Assembly: GCA_902489645.1 (NCBI GenBank)
Contig: CABUAW010000004.1
Location: forward strand, 1 to 64,000
Direction: 5' to 3'
Origin: an uncultured Lachnospiraceae bacterium
Lineage (GTDB): Bacteria; Bacillota; Clostridia; Lachnospirales; Lachnospiraceae
Length of the DNA: 64,000 nucleotides
In this document: in pieces, positions 54,939 to 64,000 of the stretch
Numbering within the stretch: the stretch's first letter is position 1
How the letters are laid out: each line of letters starts with the position of its first letter
Translations under genes and position numbers: made by a program
The notes under the pieces: generated by a model
Databases searched by the model: none
What the model was told of the DNA's origin: nothing
What the model saw: only the letters and a program-made list of their open reading frames with translations

Positions 54939-55017
54939 TTGACAAAATATGGGATTTACTGATATGATTAGCCCATAACACAAAGGCGTGCTTAACTGTA
55001 TAAGTACGCCTTTTTTT
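54939..55017 (+). promoter_or_regulatory. glnA promoter and terminator hairpin with ANTAR-type hexaloop
   Basis: -35 TTGACA (54939-54944), 18 bases, -10 TATGAT (54963-54968), then a 13-bp hairpin (54982-54994 with 55001-55013) capped by the six-base loop ACUGUA and ending in T7. The loop has A at position 1 and G at position 4, the ANTAR-recognition pattern, and an ANTAR gene follows glnA. The hairpin ends 20 bases before the glnA start. Confidence 0.7.
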
Positions 55018-55037
55018 AAAAAAAGGAGTGAAAATGA

Positions 55038-56369
55038 GTGTCAAGATATACTAAACAGGATATCATTCGTATGATTCAGGATAATGACGTTGAATTTATC
55101 CGTCTTCAATTTACAGATATTTTCGGAACTTTGAAAAACGTGGCGATTACGGCCAGTCAGATTGAAAGGGCTTTGAAAAATGAATGTATGTTTGACGGCT
55201 CGGCAATCGAAGGCTTTGTCCGGATTGAAGAATCCGACATGTATCTTCATCCGGACCTGGATACATTCCAGATTTTTCCGTGGCGGCCTCAGCAGGGCAA
55301 GGTGGCCCGTCTGATTTGCGACGTATACCGTCCCAACGGCGAGCCATTTGAGGGGGACCCGAGATATATTTTGAAAAAAGTCATTAAACAGGCCGAGGAT
55401 ATGGGCTACAGCTTTGAAGTCGGACCGGAATGTGAATTTTTCCTTTTCCATACCGATGATAACGGTATGCCGACGACCATTACCCATGAAAAAGGCAGTT
55501 ATTTTGACCTGGGTCCGGTGGACTTGGGTGAAAATGCCCGCCGGGATATGGTGCTGAATCTGGAAGATATGGGCTTTGAAATTGAAGCGTCCCATCACGA
55601 GGTAGCTTCCGCCCAGCATGAGATTGATTTCGCCCACAATGGAGCGCTTCAGACGGCGGACGGTATCATGACCTTAAAGCTGGTTATTAAATCCATTGCG
55701 AAACGCCATGGATTACATGCGTCCTTTATGCCGAAGCCAAAGTCCGGCGTTTCCGGTTCCGGTATGCATATTAACATGTCTTTGCAGAAAAATGGACATA
55801 ATATTTTCTATAATCCGGAAGGTGAGCTGGAGCTGAGTGAAGACGCTTATCATTTTATTGCCGGAATTTTGGCCCATGCCAAAGGCATTACGGCGCTGAC
55901 CAACCCGTTGGTTAATTCTTATAAACGGTTAGTCGCCGGATATGAGGCCCCGATTTATATTGCATGGTCTGTGATGAACCGGAGTCCGCTGGTGCGCGTT
56001 CCGGCCGCCCGGGGCAAGGGGACCCGCGTAGAGCTGCGCTGCCCGGACCCGGCATGTAATCCATATCTTGTTCTGGCTGTCTGCCTGGCGGCCGGTCTGG
56101 AAGGAATCAAGAAGAAACTTGTTCCTCCGGCCAGAGTTGACCGGAATATTTTTGAAATGGACAGAAATGAAAAAGAAGCGCTTCATATAGAAAGTCTTCC
56201 GCAGGATTTGTGCGAGGCGACAAGGGAATTGGAGAAAGATGCCTTTGTCCGCAACGTGCTTGGAGAGCATGTCAGCGAGAAATATATTGAAGCAAAATAT
56301 AAAGAATGGGAAAATTACCGTGTTCAGGTAACCGAATGGGAAATCGAAGAATACCTGTACCGTATTTAA
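55038..56369 (+). CDS. glnA: Glutamine synthetase, type I
   Basis: Makes glutamine from glutamate, ammonia and ATP; dodecamer. 443 residues, the short GSI-alpha length without the adenylylation-type insertion. Active-site landmarks are [50 protein letters not shown] and [13 protein letters not shown]. Translation begins at GTG 55038 ([11 protein letters not shown]) behind AAAAGGAG; an ATG four bases upstream is out of frame and hits a stop after six codons. Control is probably by the leader terminator together with the downstream ANTAR protein. Confidence 0.96.
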   Translation: MSRYTKQDIIRMIQDNDVEFIRLQFTDIFGTLKNVAITASQIERALKNECMFDGSAIEGFVRIEESDMYLHPDLDTFQIFPWRPQQGKVARLICDVYRPNGEPFEGDPRYILKKVIKQAEDMGYSFEVGPECEFFLFHTDDNGMPTTITHEKGSYFDLGPVDLGENARRDMVLNLEDMGFEIEASHHEVASAQHEIDFAHNGALQTADGIMTLKLVIKSIAKRHGLHASFMPKPKSGVSGSGMHINMSLQKNGHNIFYNPEGELELSEDAYHFIAGILAHAKGITALTNPLVNSYKRLVAGYEAPIYIAWSVMNRSPLVRVPAARGKGTRVELRCPDPACNPYLVLAVCLAAGLEGIKKKLVPPARVDRNIFEMDRNEKEALHIESLPQDLCEATRELEKDAFVRNVLGEHVSEKYIEAKYKEWENYRVQVTEWEIEEYLYRI

Positions 56370-56408
56370 GCATTTAAACCGGCATACAGCAAAACCGAGG
56401 TGATGAAA

Positions 56409-56960
56409 ATGGTCAGCATAATCGTAGCCTTTAAAAAACAGACAGATGCGGCGAATATACGAAATTTGTTGACGCGGTTTGGGTATAATGTCGTCGGGGT
56501 TTGCACAAGCGGAGCCGCCGTTTTGAATGTCATCGACCAGATGATTGATTCGGACGGGATTGTTGTTTGCGGCTGCCGTTTGGGAGATATGGATTGTTTC
56601 CATCTGCATAAGTTCTTGCCCGAATATTATCAAATGGTTATTATGGGGTCGCAGGCCGCTTTAGAACAAGTGGAATATATGGATGCTTTAAAGATTACGC
56701 TGCCGATGAAAACCCAGCTTTTCATCAATAATATCGAGCTTTTAGAAACAACAATGATGCGCAGGCGTAAAAAGCGCCGGGAGATGCCGAAAAACCGTTC
56801 AGGGGAAGAACGCATTTTGATTGACAGCGCAAAGAGCCTGTTAATGGAAGCGAAAAAATATACGGAAGAGGAGGCGCATCGTTATCTCCAGAAAACCAGT
56901 ATGAGCAACGGTACAAGTATTGTGGAGACGGCTCAGATGGTATTGGAATTATTTGGATAA
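56409..56960 (+). CDS. ANTAR-domain RNA-binding antiterminator
   Basis: This 183-residue regulator has an N-terminal receiver-like domain (about 1-115) that lacks the full set of acidic phosphorylation residues, a basic linker (MMRRRKKRREM), and a C-terminal ANTAR domain (about 130-183, AKSLLMEAKKYTEEEAHRYLQKTSMSNG in two parts) that binds hexaloop RNA hairpins to prevent termination. ATG 56409 follows GAGGTG; ATG 56403 is too close to that site. Its place right after glnA, whose leader has a matching hexaloop, points to control of nitrogen genes. Confidence 0.85.
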   Translation: MVSIIVAFKKQTDAANIRNLLTRFGYNVVGVCTSGAAVLNVIDQMIDSDGIVVCGCRLGDMDCFHLHKFLPEYYQMVIMGSQAALEQVEYMDALKITLPMKTQLFINNIELLETTMMRRRKKRREMPKNRSGEERILIDSAKSLLMEAKKYTEEEAHRYLQKTSMSNGTSIVETAQMVLELFG

Positions 56961-56972
56961 ACAGGAGGGATT

Positions 56973-57989
56973 ATGGTCAGAAATAACCGGGGGAAATATT
57001 TCATTTTTGCAATGTCGATAGTGTGTGCGCTGCTTTTGACAGCATGCGGCAGCACATCAAGTAAAGAAAGTATTGTGGAGCAGAACACGGTCAATTATAA
57101 GACGAACAATTATGCCGCAGCGGATTATAGCTATGAGGCCGCGGCCGCAGAAGAGGGCTATGACGCTGCGGATACCGGAGCGTACAGCGAGGCTACGCAA
57201 GCCGGCGGCGCGTCGGAGAACGGCTCCCTTTTGTCGGAGGATGCGGCGGCTGCCGAAAGCGGACGGAAGCTGATAAAAAATGTCAGCTTGGATGTGGAGA
57301 CAAAGGCTTTTGATACGTTTATTGCCGATTTGGAGAAAGAAGTGGAAGGCCTTGGCGGCTATATTGAGTATTCCAGTGTGAGCGGCAGCAGTTATTTATC
57401 CGAGGGGAATCAGCGCATGGCCTGGTATACGGCCAGAATTCCCGAATCAAAGCTGGAAACCTTTATTTCCAAAGTGGGAGATAACGGGAATATTACAAAT
57501 ATCTCGCGGGATGTGAGGGATATTACTCTGGAATATGTGGATGTGGAAGGGCGGATTTCATCTTTGGAGACGGAGCTTGAACGGTTAAATGAACTGCTTT
57601 TGGAGGCGTCTTCGATTGAGGATATTCTCGCCATTGAAGCCAAAATTTCCGATGTCCGCTATGAATTGGAATCCTATCAGAGCCAAATGAACAGTTATAA
57701 AAATCAGATTGATTACAGTACAGTCAACATAAATGTGATGGAAGTGGATGTTGTATCGGCCGGAATAGGCGATTCGGCATGGGAACAGATTCAAAGCGGA
57801 TTTATGAATAGCCTTTACGGACTTGGGAGAGGATTGAGCCGTTTTGTTATCGGCCTGCTCAGTGCGATTCCGTATCTGGCCGTGATTGCCGTGATTGTTG
57901 TCATTGTCGTGAAAGTGGCCCATAAGCGGGGAAAAAGAAGAAAAGAACGTCAGGCGGAGGAAACGCAGACAGACGAGACAGATAAATAG
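56973..57989 (+). CDS. DUF4349 lipoprotein
   Basis: This 338-residue surface protein has a lipoprotein signal ending LLLTAC (Cys25), a low-complexity Ala/Tyr/Glu-rich stretch (about 45-95), the DUF4349 domain (about 98-260) with a long coiled-coil (ISSLETELERLNELLLEASS), and a C-terminal membrane helix (about 290-315) followed by a basic tail. Function unknown. It follows the ANTAR gene by 12 bases and is probably co-transcribed. Confidence 0.83.
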   Translation: MVRNNRGKYFIFAMSIVCALLLTACGSTSSKESIVEQNTVNYKTNNYAAADYSYEAAAAEEGYDAADTGAYSEATQAGGASENGSLLSEDAAAAESGRKLIKNVSLDVETKAFDTFIADLEKEVEGLGGYIEYSSVSGSSYLSEGNQRMAWYTARIPESKLETFISKVGDNGNITNISRDVRDITLEYVDVEGRISSLETELERLNELLLEASSIEDILAIEAKISDVRYELESYQSQMNSYKNQIDYSTVNINVMEVDVVSAGIGDSAWEQIQSGFMNSLYGLGRGLSRFVIGLLSAIPYLAVIAVIVVIVVKVAHKRGKRRKERQAEETQTDETDK

Positions 57990-58012
57990 ATAGTTTATAG
58001 AAAGAGGCAGGG

Positions 58013-58043
58013 CAGGCGAAATACGCGGAGCGTGTTTCGCCTG
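58013..58043. other. Hairpin upstream of gatCAB
   Basis: A 14-bp stem (CAGGCGAAATACGC with GCGTGTTTCGCCTG, one G-U) with loop GGA, 23 bases after the lipoprotein stop. No T run follows (GTTTATGG), so it may be an mRNA-stabilising or leader structure rather than a terminator. Confidence 0.6.
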
Positions 58044-58072
58044 GTTTATGGATATCGAAGGAGGACGGATAA

Positions 58073-58366
58073 ATGGCAAATGTGATTTCTGATGAAACCA
58101 TCGAATATGTCGGTATTCTGGCAAAGCTTGAATTGTCTGAGGAAGAAAAAGAACAGGCAAAAAAGGACATGGGCAGTATGCTGGACTATATTGATAAATT
58201 AAACGAACTGGACACTTCCGGGGTTGAGCCGATGTCTCATGTGTTTCCGGTACATAATGTGTTCCGTGAAGACGTTGTAGTAAACGGCGATACCCGTGAA
58301 AAAATTCTGGCCAATGCACCAAGGGAAAAAGATGGAAGCTTTGTGGTGCCAAAGACGGTAGAGTAG
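58073..58366 (+). CDS. gatC: Asp/Glu-tRNA amidotransferase subunit C
   Basis: Small 97-residue subunit that holds GatA and GatB together in the complex converting Glu-tRNA(Gln) and Asp-tRNA(Asn) to the amides. It has the typical [21 protein letters not shown] start and the [17 protein letters not shown] segment. ATG 58073 follows AAGGAGGA. gatA follows after ten bases. Confidence 0.95.
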   Translation: MANVISDETIEYVGILAKLELSEEEKEQAKKDMGSMLDYIDKLNELDTSGVEPMSHVFPVHNVFREDVVVNGDTREKILANAPREKDGSFVVPKTVE

Positions 58367-58376
58367 GAGGGAAACC

Positions 58377-59888
58377 ATGGATTTAATGCAGTTGACCGCA
58401 GTTGAACTGGGGAAAAGAATTAAAAATAAAGACGTGACTGTGAAAGAATGTGTGGAAGCGGCCCTCGCTAACATTGACGCTGTGGAAGACCAGATTCACA
58501 GCTTTGTTACGGTAGACAGGGAAGGGGCTTTAAAAAAAGCAGAGGAAATTCAGTCAAAAATTGATGCGGGAGAACTTACGGGGCCTTTAGCCGGCGTCCC
58601 TGTGGCCATCAAGGACAATATGTGTACAGAGGGGATGCTGACAACTTGCAGTTCCAGAATTCTTTATAATTTTGTGCCAACCTATACGTCCGAGGCCGTA
58701 CTGAATCTGGAAAGAGCCGGAGCCGTCATTATCGGAAAAACCAATATGGATGAATTTGCCATGGGAAGTACGACGGAAACCTCCGCCTTTGGACCGACGA
58801 AAAATCCGTGGAATACGGAACATGTACCGGGCGGTTCCTCCGGCGGTTCCTGTACGTCAGTGGCTGCCGAGGAAGTTCCTTACGCCCTTGGTTCGGATAC
58901 GGGCGGTTCCATCCGTCAGCCAAGTTCATTCTGCGGCGTTGTGGGAATTAAACCGACCTATGGCACAGTTTCCCGTTACGGCCTTATTGCCTATGGTTCT
59001 TCGTTGGACCAGATTGGCCCTGTAGCGAAGGATGTGACCGACTGTGCGACAATTTTGGAAGCCATCGCCTCCTATGACCCGAAGGACAGCACCTCCGTTC
59101 AACGTGAGGACTATGACTTTACGTCGGCGTTGGTGGACGATGTGAAGGGACTTCGCATCGGAATTCCGAGGGACTATTTTGGCGAAGGTCTGGATGAAGA
59201 GGTGAAGACGGCCGTTCTTGCCGCGGCGAAGGCTCTGGAAGAAAAAGGCGCTGTTGTCGAAGAATTCGACCTGAGCCTGGTGGAATATGCCATTCCGGCC
59301 TATTATGTTATCGCTTCTGCGGAAGCCAGCTCCAATCTGGCCCGGTTTGACGGTGTGAAATACGGCTATCGTACCGAAGAATACGAAGGACTTCACAACA
59401 TGTATAAGAAGAGCCGTTCCGAGGGATTTGGAGCGGAGGTGAAACGGCGGATTATGCTCGGCTCCTTTGTTTTAAGCTCCGGTTATTATGATGCTTACTA
59501 TCTGAAAGCCCTGCGTACAAAGGCGCTGATTAAGCAGGCCTTTGATAAAGCCTTTGAAAAATACGATGTGATTCTGGGGCCTGCGGCGCCGACGACGGCG
59601 CCAAAACTTGGCAAGTCTCTCAGCGACCCGATTAAGATGTATCTGGGAGATATTTATACGATTTCTGTTAATCTGGCCGGACTGCCGGGCTTATCCATGC
59701 CATGCGGTACAGACAGCAGGGGACTGCCGATAGGTGTTCAGATGATTGGAGATTGCTTTAAAGAAAAAAATATTATCCGGGCGGCCTATGCCTTTGAACG
59801 GACGAGAACCTATCAGCGTCCGGCGTTGGCAGAGCAGAAAGCCTGCACTCAGGATAGGGCGGCATTTGCCGGGAAAGGAGCAGAATAA
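58377..59888 (+). CDS. gatA: Asp/Glu-tRNA amidotransferase subunit A
   Basis: Amidase-signature glutaminase subunit of 503 residues that frees ammonia from glutamine. The Ser-cisSer-Lys triad is visible: Lys in PVAIKDNM, the Gly/Ser-rich VPGGSSGGSCTSV and the catalytic serine region SDTGGSIRQPSSF. ATG 58377 follows TAGGAGG. It overlaps gatB by one base. It depends on glutamine from the nearby glnA product. Confidence 0.97.
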   Translation: MDLMQLTAVELGKRIKNKDVTVKECVEAALANIDAVEDQIHSFVTVDREGALKKAEEIQSKIDAGELTGPLAGVPVAIKDNMCTEGMLTTCSSRILYNFVPTYTSEAVLNLERAGAVIIGKTNMDEFAMGSTTETSAFGPTKNPWNTEHVPGGSSGGSCTSVAAEEVPYALGSDTGGSIRQPSSFCGVVGIKPTYGTVSRYGLIAYGSSLDQIGPVAKDVTDCATILEAIASYDPKDSTSVQREDYDFTSALVDDVKGLRIGIPRDYFGEGLDEEVKTAVLAAAKALEEKGAVVEEFDLSLVEYAIPAYYVIASAEASSNLARFDGVKYGYRTEEYEGLHNMYKKSRSEGFGAEVKRRIMLGSFVLSSGYYDAYYLKALRTKALIKQAFDKAFEKYDVILGPAAPTTAPKLGKSLSDPIKMYLGDIYTISVNLAGLPGLSMPCGTDSRGLPIGVQMIGDCFKEKNIIRAAYAFERTRTYQRPALAEQKACTQDRAAFAGKGAE

Positions 59889-61327
59889 TGGCAAAACAGT
59901 ATGAAACCGTCATTGGACTGGAAGTCCATGTAGAGCTTGCAACAAAAACAAAAATCTTCTGTTCCTGCAGTACGGAATTCGGGGGAGCGCCAAACACCCA
60001 TACCTGTCCGGTATGTACCGGAATGCCCGGTTCTCTGCCGGTGCTGAATAAGCAGGTTGTTGAATATGCCATTGCCGTTGGGCTGGCGACCAATTGTTCC
60101 ATTACCCAGTATTGTAAATTTGACCGAAAGAATTATTTTTATCCGGATAATCCGCAGAACTATCAGATTTCCCAGCTCTATCTGCCAATCTGCCGCAATG
60201 GCGGTGTGGAGATTGAGACGGAAAAGGGCGGCAAAAAAACCGTCGGTATTCATGAAATCCATATGGAGGAGGACGCAGGAAAGCTGATTCACGATGAATG
60301 GGAGGATGCTTCTCTGGTAGATTTCAATCGTTCCGGCGTTCCTCTTATCGAAATCGTATCCGAGCCGGACATGCGTTCTGCCGATGAAGTCATCGCTTAT
60401 CTGGAAAAACTGCGTATGATTATTCAGTATCTTGGGGCTTCCGATTGTAAACTCCAGGAAGGTTCTATGCGGGCCGACGTCAACCTGTCTGTCCGTGAAG
60501 TGGGGGCCGGGGTCTTTGGAACGCGTACGGAGATGAAAAACCTGAATTCCTTTAAGGCCATTGCCCGAGCTATCGAGGGTGAACGGGAGCGCCAGATTGA
60601 CCTGTTGGAAGCGGGCAAAGCGGTTGTTCAGGAAACACGGCGTTGGGATGATACCAAAGAAACTTCCTATGCGATGCGTTCAAAAGAGGACGCCCAGGAT
60701 TATCGATATTTTCCGGAACCGGACCTTGTGCCGATTATTATCAGCGATGAATGGATTGAAGAAATCCGCAGCCGTCAGCCGGAGCTTCGCACAGAAAAAC
60801 TGGAGCGCTATAAGAAGGAATATGACATTCCCCAGTATGATGCGGAAATACTCACTTCCCATAAAAAGCTGGCGGATATATTCGAAGCGACGGTGGCCCT
60901 TGGAAAGAAACCAAAGGAGGTTTCCAACTGGCTGATGGTGGAAACGATGCGTCTTTTAAAGGAGCATGATATGGAGCCGGCCGATTTGCGCTTTGCACCG
61001 GAAAATCTGGCAAAGCTTATCGGTTTGATTGAAGCGGGGGCCATTAACCGGACAACGGCCAAGGAAGTTTTCGAGAAGGTTTTTGCTGACAATGTGAATC
61101 CGGAAACCTATGTTGAAGAAAATGGATTGAAGATTGAAGCCGACGACGGCGCTCTTAAAGGAATTATTGAAGGCATTGTCGCCGCGAATCCTCAGTCTGT
61201 GGCCGATTATAGAGCCGGAAAGAAAAAAGCCATCGGTTTCCTTGTAGGACAGACGATGAAAGCTATGAAAGGCAAAGCGGACCCGGGAACCGTCAATAAA
61301 ATACTGACTGAAATTTTAAATTCTTAA
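59888..61327 (+). CDS. gatB: Asp/Glu-tRNA amidotransferase subunit B
   Basis: Kinase/transamidase subunit of 479 residues that activates the tRNA-bound Glu or Asp with ATP. Landmarks are the N-terminal YETVIGLEVHVEL, the zinc-site cysteines (CSCSTEF...CPVCTGMPG), the FDRKNYFYPDNPQNYQISQ segment and the C-terminal tRNA-binding Yqey-like helical domain. It starts at 59888 within the gatA stop (TAATG) and ends the operon before a terminator. Confidence 0.97.
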   Translation: MAKQYETVIGLEVHVELATKTKIFCSCSTEFGGAPNTHTCPVCTGMPGSLPVLNKQVVEYAIAVGLATNCSITQYCKFDRKNYFYPDNPQNYQISQLYLPICRNGGVEIETEKGGKKTVGIHEIHMEEDAGKLIHDEWEDASLVDFNRSGVPLIEIVSEPDMRSADEVIAYLEKLRMIIQYLGASDCKLQEGSMRADVNLSVREVGAGVFGTRTEMKNLNSFKAIARAIEGERERQIDLLEAGKAVVQETRRWDDTKETSYAMRSKEDAQDYRYFPEPDLVPIIISDEWIEEIRSRQPELRTEKLERYKKEYDIPQYDAEILTSHKKLADIFEATVALGKKPKEVSNWLMVETMRLLKEHDMEPADLRFAPENLAKLIGLIEAGAINRTTAKEVFEKVFADNVNPETYVEENGLKIEADDGALKGIIEGIVAANPQSVADYRAGKKKAIGFLVGQTMKAMKGKADPGTVNKILTEILNS

Positions 61328-61344
61328 ATATTTTGAAAAATGGA

Positions 61345-61397
61345 TAGATACTTTTAATTTTCTTGAATCGGGAAGAATTAGAAGTATCTATTTTTTT
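61345..61397 (+). terminator. Terminator after gatB
   Basis: A long AT-rich stem whose outer 9 bp are TAGATACTT with AAGTATCTA, followed by seven T. Confidence 0.8.
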
Positions 61398-61459
61398 ATC
61401 CGGTGGGGTCAAATTTGTGATAGAATAAAGCAAGTAAACATCGGTATTGGAGGTTCAAA

Positions 61460-62626
61460 TTGAAAATATTTCACATTGCCGATTTGCATATCGGAAAACA
61501 GTTAAATTATTATAGCTTAAAAGAAAATCAGGAAGATATCCTGAATCAGATAATAGAAAAAATGGAAGAATACCGGCCGGATGTTTTGCTGATTGCGGGG
61601 GACATTTTTGATAAAGCCATGCCTTCGGGAGAGGCCTACGGATTGTTTGATGATTTTTTAAACCGGGCGGCCGCCTTGCGTCCGGCTGTCCCAATCTGTA
61701 TGATTGCGGGAAATCATGATTCACCGGAGCGATTGAATTATGCCAGCAGTTTTATGGAAAAGCATCAGATTTATATATCGGTCATGCCGCCCCAGAGAGC
61801 GGATGAGTATTTGAAAAAAGTGGTGTTGGAGGATGCGTTTGGCCCGGTCAATATCTATCTTCTGCCTTTTACAAAGCCGGGTTATGTCCGGCCGCTATTT
61901 CCGGATGCCGATATGACAGACTATGAGACGGCTGTCCGGGCCGTGCTTGAGCGGGAGAGGGTGGATACGTCTCAGAGAAATATTCTTGTGTCCCACCAGT
62001 TTTATCAGAGTATGGGATGGGAGACGGCAACCTGCGATTCGGAACAGGTATTGTTATCGGTCGGCGGGCTGGACCGGATTGACATTTCGGTGTTAAAGGA
62101 CTTTGATTATGTGGCCCTGGGGCATCTGCACGGGCCGCAAAAGATTAAAGAAGCGCATATTCGCTATGCGGGTTCGCCTTTGAAGTATTCGGTGAGCGAA
62201 GAACGGCATCATAAATCCATTACCATGGCGACGTTTGGGAAAAAAGGCGAACCGCCAGAAATCCGGCAGATTCCGTTAAAGGCCAGACAGGATGTCCGCA
62301 CGGAGCGGGGAATGTTGAAAGAGGTTTTAGACCGGGCGACGGAGGAAAACCGCCATGATTTTGTCAGTGTGACGCTTACCGATGAAAACGAGCCGTATCG
62401 GATGAAAGAGATGCTCAGAGAGGTTTACGACTATCTTTTAGAAATCCGGGTAGATAACAGGCGGACGCAAAAACGTCTGGAATTGACGTTGGAAAAGCAG
62501 GAAAATCTGACGCCGTTGGAAGCTTTTCGGGCTTTTTATGAAGATGTCGGGAAAATGCCGCTGACGGAGGCGGAGGAAATTTTGATACAGAAAACACTGA
62601 ATCAATTGACGGAGGACAGGGAATGA
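61460..62626 (+). CDS. sbcD: SbcCD nuclease subunit D
   Basis: Mre11-type metallophosphoesterase of 388 residues that with SbcC cuts hairpins and processes DNA ends. Metal-binding motifs are visible: IADLHIGKQ, LIAGDIFDKA, IAGNHDSPERL, LVSHQFY and ALGHLHGPQK. It starts at TTG 61460 behind GGAGG and overlaps sbcC by four bases. Confidence 0.95.
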   Translation: MKIFHIADLHIGKQLNYYSLKENQEDILNQIIEKMEEYRPDVLLIAGDIFDKAMPSGEAYGLFDDFLNRAAALRPAVPICMIAGNHDSPERLNYASSFMEKHQIYISVMPPQRADEYLKKVVLEDAFGPVNIYLLPFTKPGYVRPLFPDADMTDYETAVRAVLERERVDTSQRNILVSHQFYQSMGWETATCDSEQVLLSVGGLDRIDISVLKDFDYVALGHLHGPQKIKEAHIRYAGSPLKYSVSEERHHKSITMATFGKKGEPPEIRQIPLKARQDVRTERGMLKEVLDRATEENRHDFVSVTLTDENEPYRMKEMLREVYDYLLEIRVDNRRTQKRLELTLEKQENLTPLEAFRAFYEDVGKMPLTEAEEILIQKTLNQLTEDRE

Positions 62627-64000
62627 AACCGTTGAAATTAATACTTTCTGCCTTTGGTTCTTATGGCGGGACAGAATGTGTGGATTTTGAAAAAATGGGA
62701 CAGGGACTTTTTCTGATTACGGGCGATACGGGTGCGGGAAAAACGACGATTTTCGACGGTATTTCCTATGCACTGTACGGACAGACAAGCGGACGGCGCA
62801 GAGAAGGCGATATGATGCGCAGCCAATATGCTTCGGATACGGATGAAACCTATGTGGAATTTACTTTTAGTGAGATGGGCAAGTCCTACACGATTCGGCG
62901 GAATCCGACATGGTTTCGAAGAAGCCGGAGAAAAAATAAAGCCGGGGAATATGCCCTGACAAAAGAGAGTGCGAAGGTGGAATTGACGCTGCCTGACGGG
63001 AAGGTTTTTCCGGGAAAGATGAAGGAAACCGACCAGAAAATTATAGAAATCATCGGTATGGACATGAACCAATTCGGACAGGTATCCATGATTTCCCAGG
63101 GGGATTTCATGAAACTGCTTCTGGCAAGCTCCAAAGAGAGAAAAGAAATTTTTTCTCAGATTTTTCCGACAAGAATATACTGGCAGATTCAAAACAGTCT
63201 GGCCGAGCAGGAAAAGGAAGGCTATGGCCAGTTGGAGGATGTAAGAAAAGTTTGCCGGCATGAAATTGAAAATGTCCGGTGCCTGCCTGAAAGTCAGTAT
63301 ATTGGGGAATGGGAAGAAAAGGGCTGCTTTTCAGACATAGATAACAGCGCTTTAATGGCCCTGCTGGAAGCGATGAACCAGGAGGCGAAACAGCGGGAGG
63401 AATCGCTTCGAAAGTCTTTGGAAGGCTTGGAAAAGCTTTTGGCGGCTGAACAGAAATTTCGGGAAAGGGAAGCGCAGGGCCAACGTGTTTTCGAAGAGAC
63501 ACAACGGTTGGAGAGTGAGCTGCCGCAAATTCACACGAATGTTGAGGCGGCCGGAGAAGCGTTGGAGAAGGTACGCTTCCGTTATGAAAGGGAGTGGCCG
63601 GAGAAACAGGAACAATGGCTGATTTTGAAACGGGAGATGCCGGCCTATGATAAACTGGCTCAGGAGGAAGCCGCTCTGAAACGGCTTGAAAAAATGCTGC
63701 AGGCTTGTATAGCTGAAGCGGCGCGTACAGAGAAAAAGGAAACGGAGGCTAAACGGCTTTGGGAGGAACTTGAGAAAGCGCAGGAGCGTTTGAAGGACAG
63801 CGGCGTCCGTCGGAGTCAGGCGGAGCAAAAGCTGAAAGAGTGTCATGATAATATGACCATACTTAAACGGCTTTGGGATAAGAAACCTTTGTGGGAAAAA
63901 TTTATCGCGGAGGATGAAGCGGCAAAAAAGGCAGCGGCGGAAAGCGTATCTTTTTATCAGCAAATGTCCCAGCGTCATGATTTGCTCTATGAGCAGTTCA
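62623..64000 (+). CDS. sbcC: SbcCD ATPase subunit C (3' end outside the window)
   Basis: Rad50/SMC-type ATPase, partner of SbcD. The frame is open from ATG 62623 to the window end, giving 459 codons of a protein usually about 1000 residues long. Walker A is ITGDTGAGKTTIFDGISYALYG, shown as GDTGAGKTT near residue 35; the Q-loop region QVSMISQGDFMKLLLASSKERKEIF is also typical. From about residue 230 it becomes a long charged coiled-coil. GGAGG at 62611 precedes the start. Confidence 0.93.
   Translation, partial: MKPLKLILSAFGSYGGTECVDFEKMGQGLFLITGDTGAGKTTIFDGISYALYGQTSGRRREGDMMRSQYASDTDETYVEFTFSEMGKSYTIRRNPTWFRRSRRKNKAGEYALTKESAKVELTLPDGKVFPGKMKETDQKIIEIIGMDMNQFGQVSMISQGDFMKLLLASSKERKEIFSQIFPTRIYWQIQNSLAEQEKEGYGQLEDVRKVCRHEIENVRCLPESQYIGEWEEKGCFSDIDNSALMALLEAMNQEAKQREESLRKSLEGLEKLLAAEQKFREREAQGQRVFEETQRLESELPQIHTNVEAAGEALEKVRFRYEREWPEKQEQWLILKREMPAYDKLAQEEAALKRLEKMLQACIAEAARTEKKETEAKRLWEELEKAQERLKDSGVRRSQAEQKLKECHDNMTILKRLWDKKPLWEKFIAEDEAAKKAAAESVSFYQQMSQRHDLLYEQF

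Overview
The window looks like a chromosome segment of an anaerobic, low-to-mid-GC Firmicute in class Clostridia, most likely a Lachnospiraceae gut species. The basis is protein-level resemblance: [FeFe] hydrogenases, reverse rubrerythrin, GatCAB, the order DUF1385-prmC-prfA, rho followed by rpmE, a MetA with the acetyltransferase-type glutamate, and strong GGAGG ribosome sites. No rRNA, tRNA or CRISPR array was seen.

Layout. Positions 30-9732 hold a heme-type uptake ABC system (IsdE-like lipoprotein, permease, ATPase), two CydDC-like half transporters, a YbaN-like protein and an ABC-2 exporter, all as one tight run. Next are a repeat-linked cell-wall hydrolase (9750-11405), gdhA on the minus strand, then rho, rpmE, DUF1385, prmC, prfA, two PLP aminotransferases and a nuclease-helicase fusion (to 22685). 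Positions 22721-28502 form a redox locus: a 2Fe-2S protein, a PAS-bearing sensory-type [FeFe] hydrogenase, a SpoIIE-type phosphatase, a group B-like [FeFe] hydrogenase, a PerR-like Fur protein and a reverse rubrerythrin.

Positions about 28446-40560 are a 12.1 kb AT-rich integrative element inserted in the 3' end of the rubrerythrin gene. The element supplies a replacement for the last 18 codons plus a new terminator; the displaced native 3' end and its terminator survive at 40553-40669. The element has a tyrosine integrase at its right end, a second divergent tyrosine recombinase at its left end, an ArdC-like antirestriction protein, a membrane-anchored zinc-ribbon/ECF sigma protein with a probable surface module, an Xre regulator, a replication-like gene beside an iteron-like tract, and unknown genes. 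Four promoters share TATCAAAAC/GATACAAAA operator elements. CTGTGTAA repeats at both ends look like integrase arm sites. No relaxase or conjugation machinery is visible.

After the element come metA, a P-type ATPase, a membrane Xre regulator, a rubrerythrin with two rubredoxin domains behind an attenuator-like hairpin, a MATE transporter, small enzymes and a probable spore or wall protein. From 50576 onward is a glutamine-centred stretch: carA, a carB interrupted by one in-frame TAA, glnA behind a terminator with an ANTAR-type hexaloop, an ANTAR regulator, a DUF4349 lipoprotein and gatCAB. The window ends in sbcD and a truncated sbcC.
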